Shown one piece after another: positions 47,128-58,082 of a stretch of 64,000 nucleotides of DNA. The stretch is from Bagarius yarrelli. Taxonomy: Eukaryota > Chordata > Actinopteri > Siluriformes > Sisoridae. Each line of letters begins with the position of its first letter. Position 1 is the stretch's first letter. A program made the position numbers and the translations under genes. The stretch spans positions 767,501 through 831,500 of the forward strand of contig VCAZ01000137.1 in the NCBI GenBank assembly GCA_005784505.1. The letters are read 5' to 3'. The notes under the pieces are model-generated. The model saw nothing but the letters and a program-made list of their open reading frames with translations. It did not search any database and was not told the origin of the DNA.

Positions 47128-47539
47128 TGCTATATAAACCTCTCCTTTAAGGACCCAGATGCTCAGGCCAGATGGTGAAGTCGGACTCCTAACCACATGA
47201 CCCAAAAATACTTTCAAATTAGATGAGACACACACACACACACATTTCAACATGCTGATGTTTCCTGAGAGGGAAACAGTGAAGATTTACACCTTGCTCT
47301 TCCTCTATGAATGCTTCTATTTTGGGGTGATAAGTGAGACCGAAAGCTTGAGTGCTCACCACATCCACCGAGTCACATGACTCCATCATGCTGGACTGTG
47401 TTTCTGCTGCTAATTAGCAAATATAACTGAAAATAAAGCTGTGAGTTTAGTACAAAGATGTAAAATTGAGTGCTGTGTTAGTTAACACTGTTTTTCTGCC
47501 TGTACTATCCACTGCTGGTACAGCAATCTGTATATCTGA

Positions 47540-48130
47540 CTATGTAACTGTCTGTCTATCTGTCTGTCTGTTGTATTCAGTATTTGTCTGATTTCAGGCC
47601 ACTATGACCCTATTGAAGGATGATCAAAAAATATTTTGTAGCTGTATGTCTCTCGGCTCATACACCTGTCTGTCTGGGTTCTAGGTGTCTAGGTGGATTT
47701 TTGTCAATTTTAGTTGTGGTCTTTTTTATTATTCAAAGATGTATACAACTGTCAAATGTTTACTGTCTCTCTGTCCCTCTTTCTACATGTCACTTCCCAA
47801 GACCAGACACCTTAATGTCCAAAAGTTTGGTCCAAAAACCTTACTAGCACACAGTTGTCTAAAATGTCTTCACATAGGATATTTTTTAAAACAAGGGTGT
47901 ACCAATACTTTTGATCATACCCTGTACATTTGTAAATCTAGCTTCGTGTCCATTTGTCTGCCTATTAGAGGTTCTGTTTGTCTGGTCTGTCTGTCTGTCT
48001 GTCTGTAAAATCTGCACATACATTTGAGGCAGATGCCCTTATTTAGAGGTCTGTCTCATTGGCTCTTTGTCTAAGTGTCCTGTCTATGTGTCAGTTTGTC
48101 TGTCTATTTGTCCACCACATGTCTGGGTTA
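47540..48130. repeat. scattered CTGT-type repeats in unassigned DNA
   Basis: (CTGT/CTAT)n at 47546-47571 and 47980-48006, with single units to 48110. Between them, 47620 (TGATCAAAAAATA) and 47905 (ATACTTTTGATCAT) form a short inverted match, and could mark the ends of a small DNA element. Confidence 0.5.
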
Positions 48131-49287
48131 TAATGTAAGAGCTTTACATTTGTAAATGTTCCTATGTGCTCAGTGTGGATAGTGTGGATTAGGTGGTAAG
48201 TGGGTGTTTATTCATGCAACCTATAAAGTGAGCTAACTGAGATGAAACCGAGCGACTAGCAATGATGTATGGAGTTTCACACTTAATCCCTTCTTGCAGG
48301 CTCGGCCTGCTTTAATCGGTTTACCCCAGGGGATTAAAGGAAGGCGGGGGTGGTTGGGATAAGCAGATGCAGTCGGCCATTATTGCACAGAGTCAGGGGT
48401 TTCCAGGTTAGATGAGCTTTTCCAACAGCAATAAAGGTTTAAGAATTCATAATCATCCCAAACCCGAACAATACAGTATATCATATGAGAAATACAACAA
48501 CTTTGTACAATCTGGCAACCCTACATATGGCCATGTTTTTTTTTTATCCTTATGCTACAATCGTTGCTTTGGACACATTCTTACATGACATCATTTTATG
48601 AGCACATTTTACATTTTAAAAACATTTTATGAAAGTTTTTTTGTGTAAGATTTCAGACAATACCTAAGAGTTATTAAACTTAGCACTGAATGTTCTAATG
48701 TGCTGGGTTAATTGGGTTGCCATACAGTTATAAGACCCTCGATTTATACACTTTCATGAACCTCATATAAATATTACATATGAAATTTATACATAAACTC
48801 ACAACGTCTGCATTTAATTATCCAAAACATTTATCTAATCATTTTTTAGTTTTTCTCAACACATACTGTTTTGTTACAAACATAATTATTAGGCCATTTA
48901 AATTATTTTATAATATTTATATATGCTCCTATAACATTATGCCAGTTACATGTAGTGGGTTTAGGTGTTGCCTTATGATTCTTGTAAATGTGTCACGAAT
49001 CTACTCCGTTTCCTGTATCCGAGGTCAGCACTCATGTGGCATTTGGTATTTGGTAATTCCTCTGTACTCTGTAACGCTGTCATGTAGTCCTGAGTTCTTT
49101 AACCGCCTAGATGTTTTTAGGTCAGTAGATAAACTCGAGTGGTCCTTACTCATCCACAGAGCTACCGTTGGTGATAACGACTGCACGTGCAGGAATATTA
49201 AATACACATCGATTCTCTGCCTCCTGTAATTTGCTTACACAAAGCAGGACGTTTTGAATGAGCCGGATGTGACTTTTTACATAGAAG
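48131..49287. other. unassigned DNA
   Basis: 48230-48450 is GC-balanced, with TTACCCCAGGGGATTAA at ~48323-48339. The 149-residue ATG frame at 48780-49229 is AT-rich in its first half and matches no family I know. I treat it as chance. Confidence 0.35.
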
Positions 49288-49316
49288 CTTTTGTGTGTGT
49301 GTGTGTGTGTGTGTGA
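49288..49316. repeat. (GT)n microsatellite
   Basis: About 13 GT units. Confidence 0.93.
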
Positions 49317-49926
49317 GCATTGGATTATATGACTGAGAGTGAGAGAATGATGCAGGATTGATTGCAGGCTAGGAGTCTGAGGAAACCACAGTGTAGCGCC
49401 TGAACACAGTGCTTTGCATACCAGAATAAACACCCTGTACAGCCTGTACTGTGGCTGCATGTCACAAAACCAGAACACGACCAAAACCACATATTCTGTT
49501 TTGCGTTAGTCACATTACTGAAAGGACAAATCCTAAAGTCAAGTTTGAGTCTCAGCTAAAAAAAAAAAAGCTCATCTAGATATAAAGCTTTAATTTAAAT
49601 TATTCTGATTTTTGAACATCTCTACCGATTCTGACTATTTTTTTTCTCTATAAAATCGAGATTGTAATATATATATAAATATAAATCTTTAATTTTTATT
49701 AAATCTATAATATTAAAAAGCTTTGATTCTTTTGTCATGTTACAGTGGTAATAACAGTAATAATATATTTTTTTCAAATCTTGTATAAAATTTGACTGGT
49801 TTGTTTGGCTCCTAAACTTCTTTCCAAAATAAATTCTGCTGTACACATTAAAATAATAATCAAAAATAATTAGTTATATGATCCTGACTTTAAAACACTT
49901 CTAATAACATTTTTTCTTGTTTTCAA

Positions 49927-50039
49927 GTGTGTATGTTCTCCTTGTGTTAGTGTGTGTTTACTCCGGGTTCTCCGGTTTCCTCCCACAGTCCAAAAACATG
50001 TTAGATTGATTGGTGATTCTCAATTGCACATAGGAGTGA

Positions 50040-50073
<34 letters not shown>

Positions 50074-50213
50074 CCTGTGAGCTGTCCAGGGTGTTCAATG
50101 TACCTCTTGCCTTCCTCCCTTTTAGAGACAGCTGGGATAGACAGCAGATCCATGTGACCCTGAATTGAGGAATAAGTGGGTATAGAAGACGAATGAAAGA
50201 ATGAATGAATAAA
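49927..50213 (+). mobile_element. tRNA-derived SINE family D, 3' part, with internal (GT)n
   Basis: GTATGTTCTCCTTGTGTTAG, CTCCGGTTTCCTCCCACAGT, TGATTCTCAATTGCACATAG, a (GT)n expansion at 50038-50072 replacing the usual GTGTGTGG, GAGCTGTCCAGGGTGTTCAA, GGAATAAGTGGGTATAGAAG, and an AATGAATGAATAAATA tail. The tRNA head is missing. Confidence 0.85.
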
Positions 50214-50223
50214 TAATTAAAGT

Positions 50224-50288
50224 AACAACAACAACAACAACAATAATAATAATAATTAGTTATTCCTATGCCCCCCCCCCCCCCCCCC
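50224..50288. repeat. (CAA)n(TAA)n and C18 run
   Basis: CAACAA and TAATAA triplets at 50224-50257, then a run of 18 C at 50271-50288. Assembly errors are likely here. Confidence 0.9.
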
Positions 50289-50289
50289 A

Positions 50290-50492
50290 TTCTGTCACTG
50301 ATGGATTTTTGGTTTCTTGCTGCTGTCGCCTCTGACTTGCTTAATCGGGACTTTTACAGATATTAATTAAAAGTGTTTAAGTGAGTGTTTAATACTGTCT
50401 TTGTATTAACACACAATTTTACTATTTGATTCTTTAAAGCTGCTTTGACACAAACTTTATTGTTAAAGTGCTATAGAAATAAAGGAGACTCT
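50290..50492 (+). mobile_element. LINE family B 3' tail
   Basis: TCTGTCACTGATGGATTTTT, TTTCTTGCTGCTGTCGCCTC, TGACTTGCTTAATCGGGACT, AAAGCTGCTTTGACACAAAC, TTGTTAAAGTGCTATAGAAA, AAAGGAGACT. Sense orientation. Confidence 0.8.
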
Positions 50493-51315
50493 CCTGGACC
50501 GACATTAATACACTGCAAGGTTGAAAAATTCAGCCTAGAATGGTGTTCTTCACAGAACATGCACACATACACACTGTGTCTACGTTAAACTCCACACAGA
50601 TCATAACCTGAGCTAAGAATTAAACCGGGACAAGACAAAACTGTTCTACCGCACTGACCTTCAGATTGTACAGTAAAAATAAGGATAAAGAAATAAACCT
50701 CCTTCTGAAAAATCTGGGAAAGGGTTTAACATTTTAGATCATTGGGATTAAGTCTAAAGAAGGAATATGATCTAGTCAATTATTTCCTGATATTTAGATC
50801 TGAGTGAGCTTTGGGGACAAAGCAACTAATCTTAGATGAGCAAAAGTAAAGGGACATGTGTAGGACTCCAAATGTAATTAAAAGTAAATAACTAAAAATA
50901 AATAAAAATAAATAAAAAACTGTTGCTTTATTAGGTGACATTTTTCAGGTTTGTATTACGATTACTATTATTATAGTTGTTTATTTTACCGGCTTTCAGC
51001 TGCCTTTTCAGGAGGTAAAATAACACACAATCCTGCTGAGGTCTGCTGATTGACTTGGTCAGTTCAAATCTTCAACATTCATCATGAGAAAGTTCTTTTC
51101 TCATTAAAGTCATTGTTCTACTGCAACGTTGATGTTGGATGCATTACTTTGTATACCGGCACACAGAACCATTCTGTAGACTTTTGACTTTATTCTGTTG
51201 GTTTAGTGAGTCTGTTCCAGAAGCAGACATCTCATGCCATGACATGACATCTACTGATGACCTTATGTGATTTGTCTACACTTTTGCCTTTCCATCTTTG
51301 CTTCAGAACAAGTTT
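50493..51315. other. unassigned DNA
   Basis: No supported feature. AT-rich, with an AATAAATAAAAATAAATAAA patch at 50890-50920. Confidence 0.45.
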
Positions 51316-51858
51316 ATGGTTCGTTCACACTTGTTCACATTATGTTTAATTCGATTCATACGAACTCTGGAGCGATTGCTCAGTTAACACGGTTTATTTG
51401 AGTAAGTGTGAACGCTGAAATCCGAACCCTGGTGTACACCATACAAGTGGACCGAAACTGCCAAAAAGATGGGTCTCAGTCCGCTCCCAGATGAATTCTG
51501 GTGCAAGTTGTTTTATCTATGAACACAACACAGACCAAATATAACTATTTGGACCAAAAACAGGATGTACAATGTGCAACAAATAACATTTTGATTGTAA
51601 TTCTTTTATTTAAAAGGATGAAATGCTCAATCATAACTACCTGATGGGTCTCATCACAGGACATATGTTGCTTATCTAAAAAGGTGTAATGAGCAATGAG
51701 CGCGCTTAATCCAGTACAGCACAACATTTCGGATGGAAAGTTTAGTCACGAAATATATAGCCGACCAATTAGATTGCTCTACCTTTAGTTTGGTATCTTT
51801 AGGTTTGTCAGTGTGAACACTAAGTGAAGCAGGAACTAATGTGAACACACCCTTACTG
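51316..51858. mobile_element. possible non-autonomous DNA transposon (MITE-like)
   Basis: The left edge GGTTCGTTCACACTTGTTCA and right edge AACTAATGTGAACACACCCT are inverted relatives sharing GTGAACA/TGTTCAC. Internal copies AGTGTGAACGC (51406) and GTCAGTGTGAACAC (51807) have the same motif. No transposase frame. The style is common in fish genomes. Confidence 0.45.
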
Positions 51859-52251
51859 TGTTTATTTCTATGTAAATTCCAATGTGGCGGTTTCTTAATA
51901 TTGCTGATTATTATGAGGTTTGCATTTCCTGCTGTGGCCCCTGTACAGGAAATTATTTCAGAAACTGTTGTTTTTAAGGTTTTTTCCTCACAGTGTGTCA
52001 AATGTTTCTTTTATCATCTGCTGTAAATATGCGATTGGTTTTCCTTCACTTTATTCAGCTTCAGAAAGGTTTACCTGTCTCTCAGAAACAGCTCTCCGGA
52101 TCTCATGTTACATGTTAAACCCAGTGCTAAAACCAGAGGTAGACATTCATAGCTACCTAAAATTTTAGTTTTAGTTCTCTAAAATACTTTTAGAGAGGAC
52201 TGTAACTGTGAAATGTTACTAAAGCCCAACTACCCCACTACTATACTAGAT
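51859..52251. other. unassigned DNA
   Basis: No repeat or exon recognised. Confidence 0.4.
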
Positions 52252-52288
52252 TTAGATTAGATATAGATTAGATATAGATTAGATATAT
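52252..52288. repeat. 13-bp tandem repeat (TAGATTAGATATA)
   Basis: About three units. Confidence 0.85.
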
Positions 52289-52344
52289 TGTATCTACTGC
52301 TAGCCAAAATGATACTTTGTGTAGGGCTCCTGCACTATATGAAC

Positions 52345-52533
52345 ATTTTTGGCTTTTAGCAGATGTTCTTATCCAGTGTTACTTACACTTATCTCTTTTA
52401 TACAACTGAGTAATTGGGGGTTAAGGAACTTGCTGATAGGCCCAACAGTGGTAACTTGGTGGTGCTGGGAATCGAACCCTGATCTTACAATTAGCAGTCT
52501 TTAACCCCTTAACAACCGCACTATCACTTCTCC
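52345..52533 (-). mobile_element. tRNA-derived SINE family A, antisense
   Basis: TTTTAGCAGATGTTCTTATC tail, GGGGGTTAAGGAACTTGCTG, GGTGGTGCTGGGAATCGAAC (B box reversed), TTAACAACCGCACTATCACT head. Confidence 0.85.
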
Positions 52534-54247
52534 ATATTGTTGTGCTTTTTTTAATCAGGTTTAACTGATTTGTATAAAGAGAGAAAAAACACACTGATCC
52601 GAATTACTAGGCAAAATATTAGCAACTTTACATGTTCAAAAACACATCCGGAATATTTACATCAATTGTTAACAAATCCTTTGGAAAAGCTTTATTTTTT
52701 TTTTTACTTTTTTTAGCTGGGTGAAATTTCTTTGGGATATTAAACGTTTTTAATTTTAAGTGTCACTTTTCTTTAATCGAACTCTTCTTTTTTTTTAAAT
52801 CCCAGAAGTGGAATAATATTTATTAAATAGCTGCTATGGACTTCACATCGATCTATTTAAGATTATATTCATCAAAATATGTATACACAAATATATATAT
52901 ATATATATTTGTAAAAATAATAGAGATTTTTTTTTTATTCGATTACTTACTGGTCACCAACAATGCTAATACTTTACTATTCTAAATCAACTGTTATTTT
53001 GCCTCAACCTTTTGCCACAGAACTCAAGTTTCTCATTTCCAGAGTGGTAGATGAGTCACCTGTAGGAACTGTGGCGAATAATGTTTATTGTTCAAACACC
53101 AACTCCAGAGCGAAGAGTGAGTACACTCCTTAGAATAGATTCCACAGAGATGGTCACTGCATGACGGCTGTACTAATCATCAGGAAGCAAAACACAGTCA
53201 AGAACAAACACGTGGAAAAAAGGAGTGTTCATGCTGACATTTCTGTGCATCATATAGGATGACTTAACCTGAAATGAAATCTGATTGTCCCTCCATTCCA
53301 GCCTGTACTGTCTGTTTTAAATAATAAATAGCTAGTCTTGCATAGCCAGACATTCGGACAGCAGAAGGTCTGGGAACTTTGGCCACTTGGAATGGCTAAG
53401 AGGACGTGTTACTGACAGGTAAAGCAACCAATAACGTTTTGTTTTGTGCTGCTTCATGCAAGTGCCTCTGTACCATGAACATTGCATACTGTGAGGAATC
53501 CAGAATTTAATGATTAATACTGTTTGCTGCTGAGAGAAACACATTGTCAGATCCGACAGCTTTGGGTTTTTTCCAGATGGAGATGAAATCTCCCGGAAAT
53601 CCTGTACATTTTAACCAATCAGAGGACACCCTTAAGACTCATGAAGTGTTTCCAGCTAAGTGTGCCGTATGAATCAGATGTTTAGCCAGTGGTCCGTGGG
53701 CGTGACGTCTGACGCTTAGACTACTAACTAGCTAACAAGACCAGGCGCGCTAAGACCTGCCAGTCATCAGCATCAACTGGAATGAAATTTAAAGTTCCTG
53801 CCCACATTTTTGTGAAGATGATAAAATTTGGTTTTCAATGTTAGCTAAGCACAATGCAGGAATCTTTACATTAACCACAGCTTTAGTTTTCGGAGCATTC
53901 TGTTTGTGCTCGTTGTGAAATAGTGCCCAATATTAAAATAATTAGCTGTTTAATAAAACACTGTTTGTGGCAGCTGCAGTCCACAGCCATCCTACCCACT
54001 CAAGTTGTAAGTCATTATAGCAAAACAGATAGAAAGATTAATTTAGTGCGGTGTAATTTTACCATAAACATAAAAAAAAGACATGCACTGTCATTCAGTA
54101 ATACATAAAAATCGCATTAAATTAAAACATACAGATACATAAGATTGCCGTAGTCGACTTATTCATGAAGTTTAAGATACATACAAATTATTATTATATT
54201 AACGGGTTTCTGTCACGAACGGAGAGGGGAAAAAAGCGAAGGACGAG
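52534..54247. other. unassigned DNA
   Basis: 52534-52990 is AT-rich with a (AT)n near 52890. 53030-53850 is GC-balanced and repeat-free, without a recognisable exon. 53850-54190 is AT-rich. Confidence 0.4.
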
Positions 54248-54265
54248 GCGTTTGGCTCCAAACGC
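54248..54265. other. short perfect hairpin
   Basis: GCGTTTGGCTCCAAACGC: 7-bp stem with a GCTC loop, in a locally GC-rich patch (54205-54300) that contrasts sharply with its AT-rich flanks. Confidence 0.75.
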
Positions 54266-54308
54266 TGAGGTCGCTTTAAACCGAACCACAGCGTCCCCAG
54301 TTCAAAAC

Positions 54309-54373
54309 AAAACGAGAAAAGGTCCGAGGTGGAGGGAAAGGAAAGGTTTAAAACTCGGACCTTTTCTCGTTTT
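54309..54373. other. 20-bp perfect inverted repeat hairpin
   Basis: Left arm AAAACGAGAAAAGGTCCGAG (54309-54328) and its exact reverse complement at 54354-54373, separated by a 25-nt purine-rich loop. The right arm is followed by T-rich sequence. Only 43 bp from the hairpin at 54248-54265. Confidence 0.9.
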
Positions 54374-54448
54374 CTTTTATAATATAATTAATATAAATTT
54401 GTAATAAAGATTAAAAACAACTTTCTTTTTCTAACCGTTTTTTTAAAC

Positions 54449-54658
54449 ATCCTTTATTAATCCTGAATCAACATTTCAATCAACCAATCATAACCATCTG
54501 ATGTCATCAGTGTGTGTCGACCAAATCAAATTTCATTTTGATTTACAAGGAGGCAAAGATGTAAAAATGAATTGAGGCGGGTTGTTCCAGATGGTTATGA
54601 TTGGTTGATTAAAATGTCAGATGGATCCAGAATGATGTTAATCCAGGATCACATCCTA
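54449..54658. mobile_element. MITE-like foldback element
   Basis: Inner arms 54471-54500 (CAATCAACCAATCATAACCA) and 54588-54617 (inverted, TGGTTATGATTGGTTGATTA) match at nearly all positions. Outer arms continue with weaker matching (TTAATCCTGAATCAACAT on the left, ATGTTAATCCAGGATCACAT on the right). No coding capacity. Confidence 0.7.
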
Positions 54659-54839
54659 CTTTGCAAAAATTACATCCATCTTTTTTTATGTAACAGAAAG
54701 TTTGCTAATGAATCCTAAAAACATTTTTTTTGTTTATCAGTTAAATTACTTGTTTTTGTGACAGTTTTCTGTTTTTGTTTACTTTAATAACTTAACATAC
54801 TCGACTTTTTGCTGAAATCTATTGTCACATGGAGCAGGA

Positions 54840-55790
54840 AAACTTCAGAAACAAACACACCAAACAAACTCTGGTATATCATTAATAACATTCTGGAAAC
54901 TGGGCGCTCACAAGAAGCTCATTGAGTAATCCAAGGCCCACCCTAAACTAGAATCCAGCACAATCACGGGTCTGTGAGAGCGAACCATGCCAGCATTTCT
55001 CAAGAGAACCAGTGGCCGAGTAACCTCATAACCCCTGAATACTTAGGCCAGATTTTCTCAGACGCATACAGACACAGTCGGAGCTTTCATTCTGGATTAC
55101 AGAGTTCAGGAGGAGGAGAATAGGTGCATAGACGCCGGGGACTGAGAGTCGGCTTCATGGTGGAGTGGTGGGAGGGGATGGAGATGGACAGATTGGCCAG
55201 TTTTTGGAAGACACAGCTTTAATGAATACGACAGAAGTGGATGGAATGAGTCATCCCACAGAGCCGAAATCTGAAGCTCTGCCCGCCTATCAGATCAAAA
55301 AAAGGATGATGGGCTAGCAGGATCTCAGAGATTTATAAAAGACACCACCTTCCTTGTGACACAAATGCAGTTTGACGTCAAAATGACTAGGGTTCCAAGA
55401 AACCACACACACGTCCACTGCCACTTCTAACCTGTCCTCACCTCACCGTGTTGCTATGACAGCTAGCTCATATTCACATACAGTTCCTCAACAGAGCAGC
55501 ATTCACAACACGTGTGCACTGGCTACCATGACGACAGGACACATGTCAGCTTGGCATAGCTTTGCACAGTGAGCTCACACACCCACACACACTCACACAC
55601 TCAACAAACCTTTCCACTCTGAAAGATTCAAAGGCTCACATACATAATTCAGATTGTTCTGCAATGCCACACTAGTAGTTAGACTGACACCTTCACCTCC
55701 ACCCACATCACAGTGTGCCGGGAGGAAACTAAGAAACATTCAGCATAACACTCCATCAAGCGAATTAACGCAAGCGTAGAACCGTGTTTA
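54840..55790. other. repeat-free GC-balanced block, candidate conserved non-coding region
   Basis: About 950 bp without recognised mobile elements and with higher GC than the surroundings, 6-7 kb upstream of dusp4. No splice-bounded reading frame is convincing. A candidate distal regulatory region or an unrecognised lncRNA exon. Confidence 0.35.
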
Positions 55791-56029
55791 TCGAGCTGTC
55801 TTGAATACATTTCTAGCAAGTATAGAAGTCACTAGCACTGCATGTATAAACTCAGAACTCTCTTTAAACATCACAACTAATTAAGGGTCATTTCACCCTT
55901 GGTGCTTTTTTAATTGATAACCAAACACGATTTCATGCTAGCCAGTAATTTAAGCTGAGTTAATTCAGCTACATGAAGCAAATAAACTCTAAAATCTTTT
56001 TCATCTGAAGACAGTTATCCATGTCTTCA

Positions 56030-56345
56030 TTTTGACAAGTCTTAATTATTGTTATGTCTTATAGGCTGGTGTCAGCTAGTTTTCCCTTCCACATTTGCGG
56101 GAACTGGTTTGAACTGGTTCAAAAAGCTGCAGCCTGTTTATTAATGGGGAAGAAAAAGAGGGAGCACATCACTTCCTATTTTACATTACAGATAAATATA
56201 GAATTGATTAAAAGGTTTTAACTTTCGTATTTGTAGCTTTGCAAGGTCTGGCTCCAGTCTACATCTCAAACCTCATTTGTCCATACTTCTCCCAAAGATC
56301 TCTTAGATAATCCTCTGATAATCCATTACCCGCCCCAGTGTCCTA
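56030..56345 (+). mobile_element. LINE reverse transcriptase C-terminal relic
   Basis: Broken frames give VQKAAACLLMGKKKREHITS (near 56120), then LQGLAPVYISNLICPYFSQR-like text (near 56243) and SDNPLPAPVS (near 56315), the conserved end of L2/CR1-type polymerases. Not the same subfamily as 30298-38646. Confidence 0.75.
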
Positions 56346-56489
56346 TATGAATTGTAATGGTAGATACACATCATTGATAATTTAAGCTACAGTAAAGTTG
56401 GAATTTGCCAATGAATTTTTTTCCAGTTCTATGTGCAATACAGCTAATAGCTAGATGATTTTATTGTTATATCAATCATCTTCAGCAGA

Positions 56490-57235
56490 CACAGTACAGG
56501 TTGCAGATGCATTGAGGGAAAAGAGATTTTAATGATCTTCTAAGATGTCCTCACCACCCGCTGCAGGGTCTTACTATCTCAAAGGGTGAAGTTCTCAAAC
56601 CAAGCATTGATGCAGCTGATCAGTTTGTTCTCGATGGTCCCTCTGTTTCTACACAGTCAGTATGGGGGTGGGCTTTTTTCAGCTTTGCAGGAAGTATAGA
56701 CACTGCCAAGCTTCCTTACTGATGGATCTGGAGTTAAGTGACCAGTTGAGGTTCTTTGCCAGATGTACACCAAGGAATTTGGTGCTCTTGACAATCTCTA
56801 CCGAGATTCCAATGATGTTAAGATGAAAACTGCTTCCAGTCAGGACTGATTAAGGTCTCCCAGGATTGAGGATTCAGTTGCAGAGGGAGATATTCAGGCC
56901 CAGCGGGCTCAGCTTCCAGATCAGGTGCTGAGGGATAATTGTGTTGAATACTATAAACAGCATTTGTATGAAAGTGTTCTTATTGTCCAGATGTGTGAGG
57001 GCCAGTTAAAGGGATGTGGCAAAGGCTTTGTGTGTGGAGTGTTTTGGACAATACGCAAACTGTAAGAGGTCCAGTAAAGGTGTGAAGTTATTGAGGCATG
57101 AGCCTGTCGACTTTTTCGGCACAGAGACCATATTAAAGGTTTTGGGGAAATTAGGAACAACGTTGCTGCTCAGGGAAATGTTGAAAATGTCAGCAAGACA
57201 TATTCCTTATATTCACTCAGTATCAAGACTGAACA
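56490..57235 (-). pseudogene. second LINE reverse transcriptase relic, antisense
   Basis: On the minus strand near 56980-56870: MLFIVFNTIIPQHLIWKLS then LGLNISLCN, matching the common fish LINE block FSSAFNTIIPxxLxxKLSxLGLNTSLCNW. The segments 56740-56830 and 57040-57190 are also recognisable as antisense of the same type of polymerase. Many stops. The plus-strand 90-residue frame at 57016-57288 is its shadow. Confidence 0.75.
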
Positions 57236-57763
57236 GTGGGCTAGAGGAATATAGCGTTAAAGCTGTGGTCTGTAAAGTTTTTCGATGAAAAAATGATTTA
57301 AAATGAATTACAGAGCAATGACATAACCACCCAGTGTTCAAAACTGTCTTTTTATCTTACCGATGCACAAGAATGATCTTGTAATAATGTTTTATAATTT
57401 GAGTGGTACTGACAGGTTTTTACAGGAGCTAATAGGACCATTTATCTTACTGTTATTACGTCACCTAAAGAAGGAATCCCGGCTATATTGCATGCGAAAT
57501 AGAGAACAAAGTATAACCATAATAATATTTTGTATGCACTGCTGCTGAGGATGTTCCACACAGACAACCAGGAGAAACATAAGACCGCTGTGAATAGTAC
57601 CACATATAAATCATGCAGACGGTTCCACATCTGCAAACACCAGTGCAATGAATCGTTTTTCAGAAACCCATCCTAATCTGGGAGATACCAGAGAATGGAA
57701 TTATCTCATTTTTCTTCTATAATCTCACCATCAGGTATTTGACAGATTAGGATGAGATTTTTT

Positions 57764-57922
57764 GGGGGGTCTTGTTCCTCTAAAGGTTTCTTTCTCATAT
57801 CATCTCCTTATGCTTGTTTATTGGGGGCTGGTCTCCATCTTAAACGATTATTAATATCCTAAATTGTATACTTCATGTAAATCTGCTTTGTGACTGTGTT
57901 TACTGCTAAAGGCACTGTAAAA
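57764..57922 (+). mobile_element. LINE 3' tail fragment
   Basis: TCTTGTTCCTCTAAAGGTTT, CTTTCTCATATCATCTCCTT, AAATCTGCTTTGTGACTGTG, ACTGCTAAAGGCACTGTAAA: the standard L2/CR1 3' end layout, a third tail type in this window. It may be the tail of the relic at 56030. Confidence 0.6.
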
Positions 57923-57937
57923 ATATCCCGAGGGAAA

Positions 57938-58082
57938 TAGTGGTTAAGGTGGGTTTAATTCTCATCACCACCAAGCTGCCACTGCTGGGCCCTTGATGAA
58001 GGCCCTTAACACCCAACATTTTGGTTTTATTAAGAAAATTGATTGCTCTGAATTAGGGCATCTGCCAAATGCCAGAAATGCA
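57938..58082 (+). mobile_element. tRNA-derived SINE family A
   Basis: AGTGGTTAAGGTGGGTTTAA, ACCACCAAGCTGCCACTGCT, GGGCCCTTGATGAAGGCCCT, TTAACACCCAACATTTTGG, CATCTGCCAAATGCCAGAAA tail. Confidence 0.8.

Noticed and set aside
48780..49229. 149-residue ATG-initiated plus-strand frame
   Set aside because: No motif, signal or splice context. AT-rich codon usage in the first half. A frame of this length is plausible by chance in 64 kb.
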